DNA of 57,006 nucleotides, taken from NCBI RefSeq assembly GCF_007990205.1, contig NZ_BJWE01000008.1:1-57006 (forward strand), written 5' to 3'. A model generated the notes under the pieces. That model made no database searches. It saw only the letters and a program-made list of their open reading frames with translations, and was not told the origin of the DNA. This stretch comes from Pediococcus parvulus. GTDB lineage: Bacteria > Bacillota > Bacilli > Lactobacillales > Lactobacillaceae. Positions within the stretch are counted from its first letter, which is position 1. Each line of letters starts with the position of its first letter. Positions 38,072 through 50,072 of the stretch are shown one piece after another. Made by a program: the position numbers and the translations under genes.

Positions 38072-39226
38072 GTGAAACCAGTAGAAACAGCAACCAAGGA
38101 TGTCCCTCAAGGTGACATTCACGGCTATGATCAGATTCTGAAATATTTTAATAGTGAGCCTGTGAAACAGACAAAAAAGGATGCGTATCATTCAATTACG
38201 TTTGTCACGACCGGAATTATTGCTTATGACGGCGGTCAAACAACAATGCTACATTTAGGAACATTGCTTAGTCAACAGGGATACGATGTTTATTATCTAA
38301 GTTATGTGCCGCAAACTCGTAAAGAGATGGCTCAAAACGCTGAATTCAACTATGCCGGTTATGAAGGTACTTGTTTGGACATGAGTCAGTTAGATTCACA
38401 TAAGTCGGATATCTGGCTCGCAACTTTGTGGGAGTCAGCGTATGTGATTAAAAATAAACCAGGTTACAAAATGTATTTTGTGCAAGATTATGAGCCTTAT
38501 TTTTATCCTTATGGTGATCGTTATCAAATGGCCAAAAGAAGTTATGAATTAGGACTGCATATGGTTTCGTTGGGGCCATGGTGCGCAAAAATGATTAAGG
38601 AGAATTGTACTGTGACAAGCCCAATTGATCAGATTAATTTTCCGGTCAACTTGGAACAGTATCCTTATCAATCTCGTGATTTTAGTCATTATCAGAATAA
38701 AAGTAGCTTTGATGTGGCCGTGTATACTAAGTGGAGCAGTCCAAGACGAGCACCAATTAATATTCAGTTGAGTTTGAAGAATTGTCAGGCAATTTTAGCT
38801 AAACATGATATGAAATTGAATTTACATTATTTTGGTACTGATAAAGCCGCAAAGTTTATTAATGGAGAAAATCTTGGCAAACTAACCAAAACTGAGATGA
38901 TTGATTTGTATCATCGTTGTGATTTTGGCATTGCTCCATCAATGACAAACTTCTCGTTAGTACCTTTTGAAATGATGAGTTGTGGGCTTCCATTGATCGA
39001 TTTTAAAGAAGGAACAGGAAAATATTTCTTGCCAGAAGGTTCTTATTTACAGACTAGTTTTGATGAAAAATATTTGGCCCAGACTTTTTTAAACGCCAGA
39101 TTGAATAGTTTTGTAATTGAAAAACGAGTGAAAAAGGGCGTTTCTCATTTAAAGTCCATTACGTGGAAACAGACGCTTACAGATTTTGAGGCAATTATCG
39201 AAAAGATTTCGATCGCAGTTGCATAA
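38072..39226 (+). CDS. GT-B fold glycosyltransferase (WsaF-like)
   Basis: 384 aa starting with GTG and an AGGAG site. The N-terminal domain has FVTTGIIAYDGGQTTMLHLG (about residues 43-62, donor/acceptor cleft glycine) and the YFVQDYEPYFYPYG motif (about 130-143) seen in rhamnosyltransferase WsaF and related proteins. The C-terminal domain has FGIAPSMTNFSLVPFEMMSCGLP (the GT4-like E-x7-E region, about residue 288). It acts probably in cell-wall polysaccharide or glycan synthesis. No polysaccharide cluster surrounds it, which is odd. Confidence 0.78.
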   Translation: MKPVETATKDVPQGDIHGYDQILKYFNSEPVKQTKKDAYHSITFVTTGIIAYDGGQTTMLHLGTLLSQQGYDVYYLSYVPQTRKEMAQNAEFNYAGYEGTCLDMSQLDSHKSDIWLATLWESAYVIKNKPGYKMYFVQDYEPYFYPYGDRYQMAKRSYELGLHMVSLGPWCAKMIKENCTVTSPIDQINFPVNLEQYPYQSRDFSHYQNKSSFDVAVYTKWSSPRRAPINIQLSLKNCQAILAKHDMKLNLHYFGTDKAAKFINGENLGKLTKTEMIDLYHRCDFGIAPSMTNFSLVPFEMMSCGLPLIDFKEGTGKYFLPEGSYLQTSFDEKYLAQTFLNARLNSFVIEKRVKKGVSHLKSITWKQTLTDFEAIIEKISIAVA

Positions 39227-39234
39227 AAAATGAA

Positions 39235-39294
39235 AAAAGAAGAGAAGACCGCAACAAAAACATAGTGTTTTTCGTAGTCTCTCTTCTTTTTTTT
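39235..39294. terminator. Terminator between glycosyltransferase and PTS genes
   Basis: AAAAAAGAAGAGA and TCTCTCTTCTTTTTTT form a long stem with inner pairing, ending in a T-run on the plus strand and an A/T-run on the minus strand. Confidence 0.8.
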
Positions 39295-39328
39295 GAATAT
39301 TTTTTACTCTTCTTGATGTCACATCTAT

Positions 39329-41332
39329 TTATTTAGTTGTGGCCTCCAAAATTTTAGTTTTCGGCGAAACCTGATTATTCAGTACCTTAAATTTCAGGAG
39401 AGAAATGGCATCCATATTGGTGATGATTACCATCATGGGGGTCTGTTTGCCGGCATCTTTAATGGCTTGTAAATCAACGTTAGCAACTAAATCACCATGA
39501 TTGATGTGTTGACCATCACTAACTTTTACATCAAAAGGTTTACCTTTTAATTCGACTGTATCAATTCCCATGTGAAGGAGGATCTCCAGACCAGAATCAG
39601 TTGTAAAACCAATGGCGTGTTTGGTTGGAAAGACGGTGGTAACCGTCCCATCAACTGGAGAGGTAATGGTGCCAGATGTGGGTTCAATGGCAAATCCATC
39701 ACCTAACATTTTTTGCGAGAATGTTGAATCATTGACATCTTCAATATTCATATACGTGCCATCAGCAACACTGTAAAACTCATTTAATACACCAGATTTG
39801 ATAGCAGAATCCGACGTTGTTTCAGCAGGAGATTGGGTCTTAGTCGTTGCTTCTTCTTCAAGTTCTGCAAGCGGCGTTTTGGCGTTAAACAGTTTGCTTA
39901 AAGCATCGGCTACAAACTGAACTTCAGTTCCAATAATGATGTGGAGGTTTACTTTATCAAGCATATTTAAGCCCACAGCTCCACTGCGCTTGATGGCAGC
40001 CTCATCGATTTTATCCGTATCTTTCAGTTGTAAACGTAAACGAGTTGTACAGTTATCCACAGCAGTTAAATTATCAGCACCGCCTAGGGCCACATAAATT
40101 TTTTTCGCTTGAATACTGAATTTATCGTCTTTATCATCGGTTTGAATAGTTGCCTGGGGAGCATCACCGTCATCAGTGTCAGTTAATGGTTCTCGTCCAG
40201 GAGTCATTAAGTTAAACTTTTGGATGGCAAAATTAAATCCAAAGTAGTAAATGGCAGCCATCACTAATCCTTGCGGAATCAGCATTAACGGATGGTTTGC
40301 AATTGGATTTTTTAAACTCAGCACATAATCGATTAAACCAGCACTGAATGAAAAACCGGCTGTCCAGTGCATGAAGGCGGCAAATGCCATTGATAAGCCC
40401 ATGAAGAAGGCGTGAATGACGTATAACGGCCAAGCTACAAACATGAAGGAGAACTCAAGAGGTTCAGTAACACCGGTGAAAAATGAAGCAAAGGCGCCTG
40501 CTAGCATCAAGGAACCAACTTCTTGTTTGCGTTCAGGACGCGCGTTTCGATAAATGGCGTAGGCTCCAGCTGGTAACCCGAACATCATAACAGGGAAGAA
40601 ACCAGCTTGGTACATTCCGGTAACACCTTTCGGACCTTCATGAGCTAAGAACTTACCAATATCATTGATCCCGGCTACGTTAAATAGGAAGACAGAGTTC
40701 AAAGCTTGATGAAGACCAGTTGGAATCAGCAAGCGGTTGAAGAATCCGTAAATACCAGCTCCTAGAGGGCCTAAGCCGACGACAAATTTTCCGAAAATGA
40801 CCAAAGCGTTGTAAAGCGGTGGCCAAATGACAAGCAGGACAGCACTGACAATTAACATGACGAGCGCCGCCATAATTGGGACTAACCGTTTGCCACTAAA
40901 GAAGGAAAGCGCCATTGGCAATTTGGTGTTGTGGAATCGATTATACAAGGCCGCGGCAATTAAACCGGACATAATTCCGATGAAAACATTGCTGATTGCT
41001 GCAAATGACGGATCCACTGCCGAAACTTTAGTGCCAAGCAAGGTCGCCACGGAACTAGACTTCAAAACATTTGTGGGAACTTCAAATGCAACTAGTCCAG
41101 CTAAAGCTGCGGAGCCATCCTTATCCTTAGCCATCCCTAATGCTGTCCCGACAGCGAAGAGTAGTGGCAATTGATTTAAAATTGCATTACCACCAGCTTG
41201 TAAAAACCGGGCAATAAAACCACTATCTGCGGATGCCCACCAAAAGCCGACGCCGACAAGTAGTGCTGCCGCCGGTAAGACGGCCACGGGAAGCTGTAAA
41301 GAACGACCTAACCTCTGAAAATATGTTTTCAT
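39329..41332 (-). CDS. PTS N-acetylglucosamine/glucose transporter, EIICBA
   Basis: 667 aa in the order C-B-A. EIIC (about 1-370) starts MKTYFQRLGRSLQLPVAVLP and carries GVTEPLEFSF (the substrate/His-Glu region, about 285). EIIB (about 400-480) has phospho-Cys428 in DNCTTRLRL. EIIA (about 515-660) has phospho-His587 in LLHMGIDTVELKG. The N-terminal sequence and order resemble NagE. It phosphorylates GlcNAc or glucose during uptake. The gene is monocistronic; no clear cre was found in front of it. Confidence 0.92.
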   Translation of the reverse strand: MKTYFQRLGRSLQLPVAVLPAAALLVGVGFWWASADSGFIARFLQAGGNAILNQLPLLFAVGTALGMAKDKDGSAALAGLVAFEVPTNVLKSSSVATLLGTKVSAVDPSFAAISNVFIGIMSGLIAAALYNRFHNTKLPMALSFFSGKRLVPIMAALVMLIVSAVLLVIWPPLYNALVIFGKFVVGLGPLGAGIYGFFNRLLIPTGLHQALNSVFLFNVAGINDIGKFLAHEGPKGVTGMYQAGFFPVMMFGLPAGAYAIYRNARPERKQEVGSLMLAGAFASFFTGVTEPLEFSFMFVAWPLYVIHAFFMGLSMAFAAFMHWTAGFSFSAGLIDYVLSLKNPIANHPLMLIPQGLVMAAIYYFGFNFAIQKFNLMTPGREPLTDTDDGDAPQATIQTDDKDDKFSIQAKKIYVALGGADNLTAVDNCTTRLRLQLKDTDKIDEAAIKRSGAVGLNMLDKVNLHIIIGTEVQFVADALSKLFNAKTPLAELEEEATTKTQSPAETTSDSAIKSGVLNEFYSVADGTYMNIEDVNDSTFSQKMLGDGFAIEPTSGTITSPVDGTVTTVFPTKHAIGFTTDSGLEILLHMGIDTVELKGKPFDVKVSDGQHINHGDLVANVDLQAIKDAGKQTPMMVIITNMDAISLLKFKVLNNQVSPKTKILEATTK

Positions 41333-41561
41333 TATGAAAACCTCCCGAAAAATAGAATGAAATTTACAAATAATTTCATTTATTAGTCTAGGTTACAGAA
41401 AACAATAATGCAAGTGGTTATGTTACATGATCTCACATGTATCAGCATTTATTTGATTTTTTTTGAAATTGGTTTACCTATGAATGACGATGAAAAAATG
41501 CCGGTTAATGAAATAAATGTTGAAATTGTTATGTAAAACAGGCTTTATTTTTTGTAAAAGT

Positions 41562-41590
41562 TTGACAGCGGATACATTCACTGCTAATAT
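41562..41590 (+). promoter_or_regulatory. Promoter and cre site of the licT-bglP-bglA operon
   Basis: TTGACA (41562-41567), 17 bases, TAATAT (41585-41590). TGACAGCGGATACA (41563-41576) overlaps the -35 and fits the cre consensus at 13 of 14 positions, so CcpA should repress. The 229 bases between the NagE-like gene and here hold nothing I recognise. Confidence 0.75.
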
Positions 41591-41663
41591 AGAAACATTG
41601 TCACAATGTTATTACTTCGGGTAAGCATGTGTGATAGTAGATTTGTTCAATTAAATATCATAA

Positions 41664-41735
41664 GGTGTTATCAAAATTTTGAGCATGACTTATTTGTTGG
41701 AGGGATTTTTTCGCTGCAATGAATAAGTCTTTTTA
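41664..41735 (+). promoter_or_regulatory. LicT-type RAT and overlapping terminator before licT
   Basis: RAT-like GGTGTTATC...GAGCATGAC (41664-41689) shares its last bases with a terminator: GACTTATT (41687-41694) pairs with AATAAGTC (41722-41729), then T5. Binding of LicT should keep the terminator open, giving positive autoregulation. Confidence 0.82.
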
Positions 41736-41745
41736 GGTGGTCCGA

Positions 41746-42585
41746 TTGAAAATAAAACGCGTTTTAAACAATAATACAGCAATTTCAGAGAACCATGACG
41801 GTCTAGCCATTTTGTTAATGGGTCCTGGAATTGCGTTTGGTAAGAAAAAGGGACAAGAGATTGAGATTGAAAAAGTAGAAAAGACTTTTATTATTAAAGA
41901 TCCGGATACAATGAACAAATTTACGGACTTAGTCATTGATGTGCCGTTGAACGAGATTATGATTGCGGAAAAGATTATTAATTTTGCCAAGATCAAATTA
42001 GGTAAACAGTTAAATGAAATTATTTATGTGAATTTAACAGACCATTTGCATACGACGATTCAAAGATATCGTGATCATATTATTCTCAAGAATCCTTTAA
42101 AATGGGATGTGGCGCGTTTTTATCCAGACGAGTTTGCGGTCGGTCAAAAACTTGTTGAAGTTGTGAAAAATGAACTTGGGATCACGCTAGAAGATGATGA
42201 AAGTGCCTTTGTTGCTTTGCATTTCGTGAATGCAGAAACAGAGTCCGGGGCTGAACAAAATTTGGCCTATGGCGTCACAAACATGGTTAAAGAAGTCGAA
42301 GATATTGTAAAGGACTATTATCATACTGAGTTTGATGAAAGTTCTTTAAACTACTATCGTTTCATCACGCATTTAAAGTTTTTTGCCCAGCGCGTCCTTT
42401 TAAATAAGCACTACGATGACGATGATGAAGATTTGCTTCGTACCTTGGAAAAGAAGTATGCCGGTCCGTATGAATGTTCACGGAAGATCCAAACATTTAT
42501 TCAGGAAAAATATAACTATGAAATTAGCAGTACGGAATTATTATATTTGACGGTTCACATTAGCCGTCTTGTTAAAAACTTATAG
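41746..42585 (+). CDS. licT: BglG/LicT-family transcriptional antiterminator
   Basis: 279 aa from the TTG at 41746 (GGTGG site); the family start is MKIxKVLNNN, seen here as LKIKRVLNNNTAIS. The CAT RNA-binding domain is 1-55 (GPGIAFGKKKG). PRD1 (about 65-170) has HLHTTIQRYRD, PRD2 (about 175-275) has HLKFFAQR, containing the phosphorylatable histidines through which PTS proteins set activity. It binds the RATs in front of itself and of the PTS gene. Confidence 0.93.
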   Translation: MKIKRVLNNNTAISENHDGLAILLMGPGIAFGKKKGQEIEIEKVEKTFIIKDPDTMNKFTDLVIDVPLNEIMIAEKIINFAKIKLGKQLNEIIYVNLTDHLHTTIQRYRDHIILKNPLKWDVARFYPDEFAVGQKLVEVVKNELGITLEDDESAFVALHFVNAETESGAEQNLAYGVTNMVKEVEDIVKDYYHTEFDESSLNYYRFITHLKFFAQRVLLNKHYDDDDEDLLRTLEKKYAGPYECSRKIQTFIQEKYNYEISSTELLYLTVHISRLVKNL

Positions 42586-42644
42586 GGTGTTATCTTAGTT
42601 GAGCATGACCTAAGTAGCTTATTTGGCTATTTGGGTCTTTTTTT
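42586..42644 (+). promoter_or_regulatory. Second RAT and terminator, between licT and bglP
   Basis: GGTGTTATC...GAGCATGACC (42586-42610) repeats the first RAT. The terminator uses GACC and GGGTC with inner AGC/GCT, then T7. This gates PTS and glucosidase expression separately from licT. Confidence 0.85.
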
Positions 42645-42669
42645 ATGGAAAGAAAGGAAGAAATTAATT

Positions 42670-46013
<3,344 letters not shown>

Positions 46014-46039
46014 AGGTAGTCAAAATTGAATAATAAAGG

Positions 46040-46078
46040 CCTTCTAAATATAAAGCAATTTATTTTTGGAGGGTTTTT
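46040..46078 (+). terminator. Terminator of the bgl operon
   Basis: CCTTCTAAATA pairs with TATTTTTGGAGGG (small internal loop), followed by T5. Bases 46079-46253 are AT-rich and show no further feature. Confidence 0.6.
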
Positions 46079-46253
46079 AATTTTTCACCTTTCTGTATTG
46101 AAAAAAGCTAGGAATATTCATTTTTAATCAGGCACTATCTCAAATGTTGTGTGACGCATCTAAAACACTAAAGATAGGTGCTAACTATCCACTGGTTTAT
46201 ACAATAATTTTAGAGATTTGTAGCAAATTATGTAGTTTTCAAAATAAAACTGT

Positions 46254-46281
46254 TTGAATTTTCTACATAATTCGGTATACT
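46254..46281 (+). promoter_or_regulatory. tRNA promoter
   Basis: TTGAAT, 16 bases, TATACT, located 42 bases before the tRNA. Confidence 0.6.
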
Positions 46282-46322
46282 AGTTAAGGAGTCTTTTTGA
46301 TTCTTTCACGAATATATCGTTT

Positions 46323-46395
46323 GCTTGTTTAGCTCAGTTGGTAGAGCATCGCTCTAGTAAAGCGGAGGTCGCTGGTTCAAGTCCAGTAACAAGCA
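46323..46395 (+). tRNA. tRNA-Thr (anticodon AGT)
   Basis: Full cloverleaf: acceptor GCTTGTT/AACAAGC, D arm GCTC/GAGC, anticodon arm TCGCT/AGCGG with loop CTAGTAA giving anticodon AGT, T arm GCTGG/CCAGT with TTCAAGT, discriminator A. CCA is not encoded. A34 in the anticodon is uncommon for bacterial tRNAs other than tRNA-Arg(ACG). It is solitary and followed by its own terminator. Confidence 0.93.
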
Positions 46396-46401
46396 TCGTT
46401 G

Positions 46402-46430
46402 AACACTCACACACATATGGGTGTTTTTTT
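46402..46430 (+). terminator. tRNA terminator
   Basis: AACAC pairs with GTGTT through a CA-rich loop, followed by T7. Confidence 0.65.
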
Positions 46431-46667
46431 GTGTTTTCGTTAAGACAAACAGTTTTTGTGAGATTAGTGATTTGAATGGATCTTAATCATTAAATTAAAA
46501 TCTAATTATAAAAACGAGCGTTTTGTGACTGATAGATCATATTTGTAGCTTTTGAACAAAAAAGTAAATTATGGTTCTGAATATTCAAGTCTATATTCAA
46601 TAGGATTTGCATACCTAATTATTTTGGGTGATCTAGATAAAATTAGAAGACAATCATAATTTTCTCA

Positions 46668-46695
46668 TTGACAGCATAGAAAACGGTGGTATGAT
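46668..46695 (+). promoter_or_regulatory. Promoter of the opp lipoprotein-pepT operon
   Basis: Perfect TTGACA, 16 bases, TATGAT. The 237 bases between the tRNA terminator and here are AT-rich without a gene. Confidence 0.75.
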
Positions 46696-46724
46696 TAAAA
46701 ACGTATTAAATCGAAACAAACGAG

Positions 46725-46974
46725 ATACCGTGATAAGAAGAGTAGCACAATTAGTATGTTTATAGAGACCGCGAGTTGGTGAAAGCGTGGATCAGAAGGT
46801 TGTGTGAAGATGAACTTGGAGTAAATTAACAGTGGAAGCTATTAATTCGTGATGAGGCCCGTTAATGCCTCAAACTTTTGGTAACAGAAGTTATTGAGGT
46901 GGAATATGCGAGTATTTCACAAATTAAGGTGGTAACACGAAAATCGTCCTTCAGAAATGAGGGACGATTTTTTT
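46725..46974 (+). promoter_or_regulatory. T-box riboswitch, methionine specifier
   Basis: Stem I holds loop E AGTA (46741-46744) in AGTAGCACAA, which pairs with TTGTGT; GTGAAG then presents specifier ATG (46810-46812). The T-box core AGGTGGTAACACG is at 46927-46939. The terminator AAATCGTCC/GGACGATTT plus T7 spans 46941-46974. The layout around the specifier is the same as in the metE-like leader. Confidence 0.88.
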
Positions 46975-46997
46975 ATATTCTAGAGGGGATGGTTGTT

Positions 46998-48635
46998 ATG
47001 AATCGAAAAATAAAATCGGTTGTAGTAGTTTTAGGGTTGTTAATTTTAAGTGGTTGTGGAAGTCAAGCAACGGCAGGAAGCAACACCAAACTGGCTAAAA
47101 ATCAGGTGTTGAATTGGACAGAAAGTTCAGAGCTGGCAACGGCAGACTTATCACAGGCGACGGACACTTTAAGTTTCAATACGTTAATGAATACTCAAGA
47201 GGGACTTTATCGTTTAAACAGTAAAGGAACACCTAAGGGAGCGCTAGCGGCAAAGACTAAGGTTACAAATGGCGGTAAAACTTACACATTTACATTACGT
47301 AAAGGCGCAAAATGGTCTAATGGAGATGCTGTAACGGCTCAAGATTTTGTTTATTCTTGGCGGCGAACAGTTAATCCTAAGACAGCCTCTCAAGATGCAT
47401 TTTATTTCTACCAAGTTAAAAATGCAGAAGCCATCAATAATGGCAAAAAATCGGTTAAGACACTCGGAATTCAGGCAACAGGTAAATATAAATTGACAGT
47501 GTCACTGACAAAACCAGTTTCATATTTTAAAAAGCTTTTAGCTTGGCCGTTATTCTATCCTTTGAATCAAACGATAGTTAATAAATACGGTAAGAAGTTT
47601 GGAACTCAGGCAAAGTACACGGTTTCTGACGGTCCTTTCAAGTTGGCTAACTGGAATGGACAAAGTAAGAAGTGGACGTTGGTTAAGAACAATAAATATT
47701 GGGATAAAAAAGCAGTTCATTTAACTAAGATCAATGAGCTTGTTACGGAAAGTACCACGACGAGTTACAACTTATTTAATGCTAAACAAACAGATGAAAC
47801 ATTGCTTAGTGGTCAACAAGTAAAAAATAATAAAAACAATGCAGATTTTGTGAAACGTTTGCCAACTGCAACGGCACGCTTGGAGTTAAATCAAAACAAG
47901 GTAAAGGCCTTCAAGAATGTTAACGTTCGCCGCGCATTCTCACTTGCAATTAATCGTAAGCAACTGACAAATGACGTTTTACAAGATGGCTCAGAGCCTC
48001 TTAAGGGATTTGTACCATCTGGAATGGGAAATAACCCCAAAACTGGTGAATCATTTGATAAAGAAGCATATGTAAAATCAGCAGTTAGTTCTGATTTAGC
48101 AAAAGCAAAACAGTTATTGAAGAAGGGCTACCAACAAACTGGTGTAAAGAATATCAAAGTAACTTTACTAACTTCAGACACAGATAGCAGTAAACAAACT
48201 GCCGAATTCCTTCAAACTGAATTAGATCGGTTACCAAATGTGAAGGTGTCAATTTCAACGATTCCGTTTGTCCAACTCATCTCTAAACAGAATGAGAAAA
48301 ACTATGAAGCGACGATCCAGACCTGGCAATCAGTTTTTGCCGATCCAATTAATTTCTTGGATGTTTATGAATCTGGTTCGAGCTACAACACTTCGGGATA
48401 CAAAAACAAAACGTTTGATAAGTTATTGGACGAATCAGAAAACGACTATGGCAACCAGCCAGAGAAAAGGTGGGCTAAATTGGTCGCGGCTGAAAAGTTA
48501 TTGATGAGCGATCAAGGCACGATTCCGCTGTATCAAGTTGCTAAGTCTCAGCTGCTACGTTCAAACGTTAAGAGCGTTGTTTATAATCCTGCCGGCGTTC
48601 CTTATGACTGGAAAACAACATATATCACAAAATAA
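46998..48635 (+). CDS. Oligopeptide-binding lipoprotein (OppA/SBP family 5)
   Basis: 545 aa from the ATG at 46998 (GAGGGG site). Lipoprotein signal with lipobox LSGC (Cys about 21). The SBP_bac_5 fold is shown by the LRKGAKWSNGDAVTAQDFVYSWRR-type region at about residues 95-118, the NVRRAFSLAINRKQL region (about 310) and the C-terminal YDWKTTYI. It presents peptides to an Opp ABC transporter encoded elsewhere. The Met T-box suggests induction by methionine shortage and import of Met-containing peptides. PepT follows. Confidence 0.92.
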   Translation: MNRKIKSVVVVLGLLILSGCGSQATAGSNTKLAKNQVLNWTESSELATADLSQATDTLSFNTLMNTQEGLYRLNSKGTPKGALAAKTKVTNGGKTYTFTLRKGAKWSNGDAVTAQDFVYSWRRTVNPKTASQDAFYFYQVKNAEAINNGKKSVKTLGIQATGKYKLTVSLTKPVSYFKKLLAWPLFYPLNQTIVNKYGKKFGTQAKYTVSDGPFKLANWNGQSKKWTLVKNNKYWDKKAVHLTKINELVTESTTTSYNLFNAKQTDETLLSGQQVKNNKNNADFVKRLPTATARLELNQNKVKAFKNVNVRRAFSLAINRKQLTNDVLQDGSEPLKGFVPSGMGNNPKTGESFDKEAYVKSAVSSDLAKAKQLLKKGYQQTGVKNIKVTLLTSDTDSSKQTAEFLQTELDRLPNVKVSISTIPFVQLISKQNEKNYEATIQTWQSVFADPINFLDVYESGSSYNTSGYKNKTFDKLLDESENDYGNQPEKRWAKLVAAEKLLMSDQGTIPLYQVAKSQLLRSNVKSVVYNPAGVPYDWKTTYITK

Positions 48636-48647
48636 GGGATGAAAGAA

Positions 48648-49916
48648 ATGAGTGAAATCAATCAAGATTATATTGAAAAGTTATTCGTAAAATATGCAAA
48701 AGTAAATACCAGATCAGATGATCGCAGCCAAACGGTTCCCACAACGCCGGGACAAGTCGCGCTAGCTAAACTGGTCACAGCTGATTTGAAGAAATTGGGC
48801 GTAGCAAAAGTTAAATTTGATGAAACCAATGGCTATGTGACGGGGACTTTGCCAAGTAATTCCGACAAACCAATCAGTGCGTTGGGTTTCATTGCCCATT
48901 TGGATACCGCCGATTTTTCAGCGAACCATGTAAAGCCACAGGTGCACCCCAATTACGATGGCCAGGATATCGTGTTAAATGAAGCTAAACAAATTGTATT
49001 GAAAGCTAGTGAATTTCCCAACTTGAAAAAGTTTGTGGGTCAGCGTTTGATCACTTCAGACGGGACAACTTTATTGGGCGCCGATGATAAAGCCGGCGTT
49101 GCGGCGCTATTCGGCGCACTAGACTATTTCATTCAAAATCCAACTGTAGCGCACGGACCAATTCGGGTTGCGTTTGGACCAGATGAAGAAATCGGGCGGG
49201 GTGCTAAACAGTTTGATGCCAAAGGCTTTGGAACTGATTTTGCGTATACACTAGACAATGGTCAGCCGGGTCAATTTGAATATGAAACTTTTAATGCCTC
49301 TGAAGCCAAAATTGAGGTCGAAGGGACCGCCGTTCATCCGGGAGATGCCTATGGACTGATGGTGAATGCCGTGACAATTGCAAATGAGATTGTGAGTGCA
49401 TTGCCTAAAGATGAGGTTCCGGAAAAGAGTCGGGATCACGATGGTTTTATCTTAGTTAATCATTTTGAAGGGGCAGTGGCGCATGCCAGCCTGAATTTAA
49501 TTTTGCGTGATTTTGATACGCCTCGCTTTCATCAAAAAGAAGCTTTGCTTAAACGCATCGTAGCCAAAATTAATGACCGTTTTGTGGAGCCGCGAGTCAC
49601 TTTAGAGTTGACTGAACAGTATCAAAATATTGGCGATGAAATTCGAAAAAATCCCTACATTGTTAATTTAGCTTTGGATGCTTATCGCCGAATCGGATTA
49701 ACACCGGATATTCAGCCGTTTCGTGGTGGAACTGATGGTAATGCCATCACTGCAAAAGGGATTCCAACACCAAATTTATTTAATGGCGGGGATAATTTTC
49801 ATGGTCCTTACGAATTTGTTACCACAGAAGCAATGGGAGTCGTCGCTGAAACAATCGTTGCAATTGCACGGGAACATGTCCGTCAGTTTGGACACCATGA
49901 CGTAAAACCACTTTAA
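48648..49916 (+). CDS. pepT: Peptidase T (tripeptidase, M20B)
   Basis: 422 aa from the ATG at 48648, which is eight bases after GGGA; an ATG at 48639 lies three bases after the previous stop with no room for a site. Metal ligands: HLDTAD (about residue 79), GADDKAG (about 146), PDEEIGRGA (about 178), TLDNGQPG (about 200) and FRGGTDG (about 359). It removes the N-terminal residue of tripeptides, releasing amino acids from peptides taken up via the lipoprotein upstream. It shares the Met T-box. Confidence 0.94.
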   Translation: MSEINQDYIEKLFVKYAKVNTRSDDRSQTVPTTPGQVALAKLVTADLKKLGVAKVKFDETNGYVTGTLPSNSDKPISALGFIAHLDTADFSANHVKPQVHPNYDGQDIVLNEAKQIVLKASEFPNLKKFVGQRLITSDGTTLLGADDKAGVAALFGALDYFIQNPTVAHGPIRVAFGPDEEIGRGAKQFDAKGFGTDFAYTLDNGQPGQFEYETFNASEAKIEVEGTAVHPGDAYGLMVNAVTIANEIVSALPKDEVPEKSRDHDGFILVNHFEGAVAHASLNLILRDFDTPRFHQKEALLKRIVAKINDRFVEPRVTLELTEQYQNIGDEIRKNPYIVNLALDAYRRIGLTPDIQPFRGGTDGNAITAKGIPTPNLFNGGDNFHGPYEFVTTEAMGVVAETIVAIAREHVRQFGHHDVKPL

Positions 49917-49930
49917 GTTAATAATTTTTG

Positions 49931-49962
49931 AAATAGCTATTCATTGGGAATGGCTATTTTTA
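49931..49962 (+). terminator. Terminator of pepT
   Basis: AATAGCTATTC and GAATGGCTATT pair (one mismatch) around a four-base loop, then a T-run. Confidence 0.75.
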
Positions 49963-50072
49963 TTGTTCAGATGATTAAAACTTACCCTGACGATCTTTTA
50001 AGAAAAACTTAAGATAAAACAGTAACTAAAAGCTTATAAAGTTTCAAAAATATTATCTGGGGAGATAATCAT

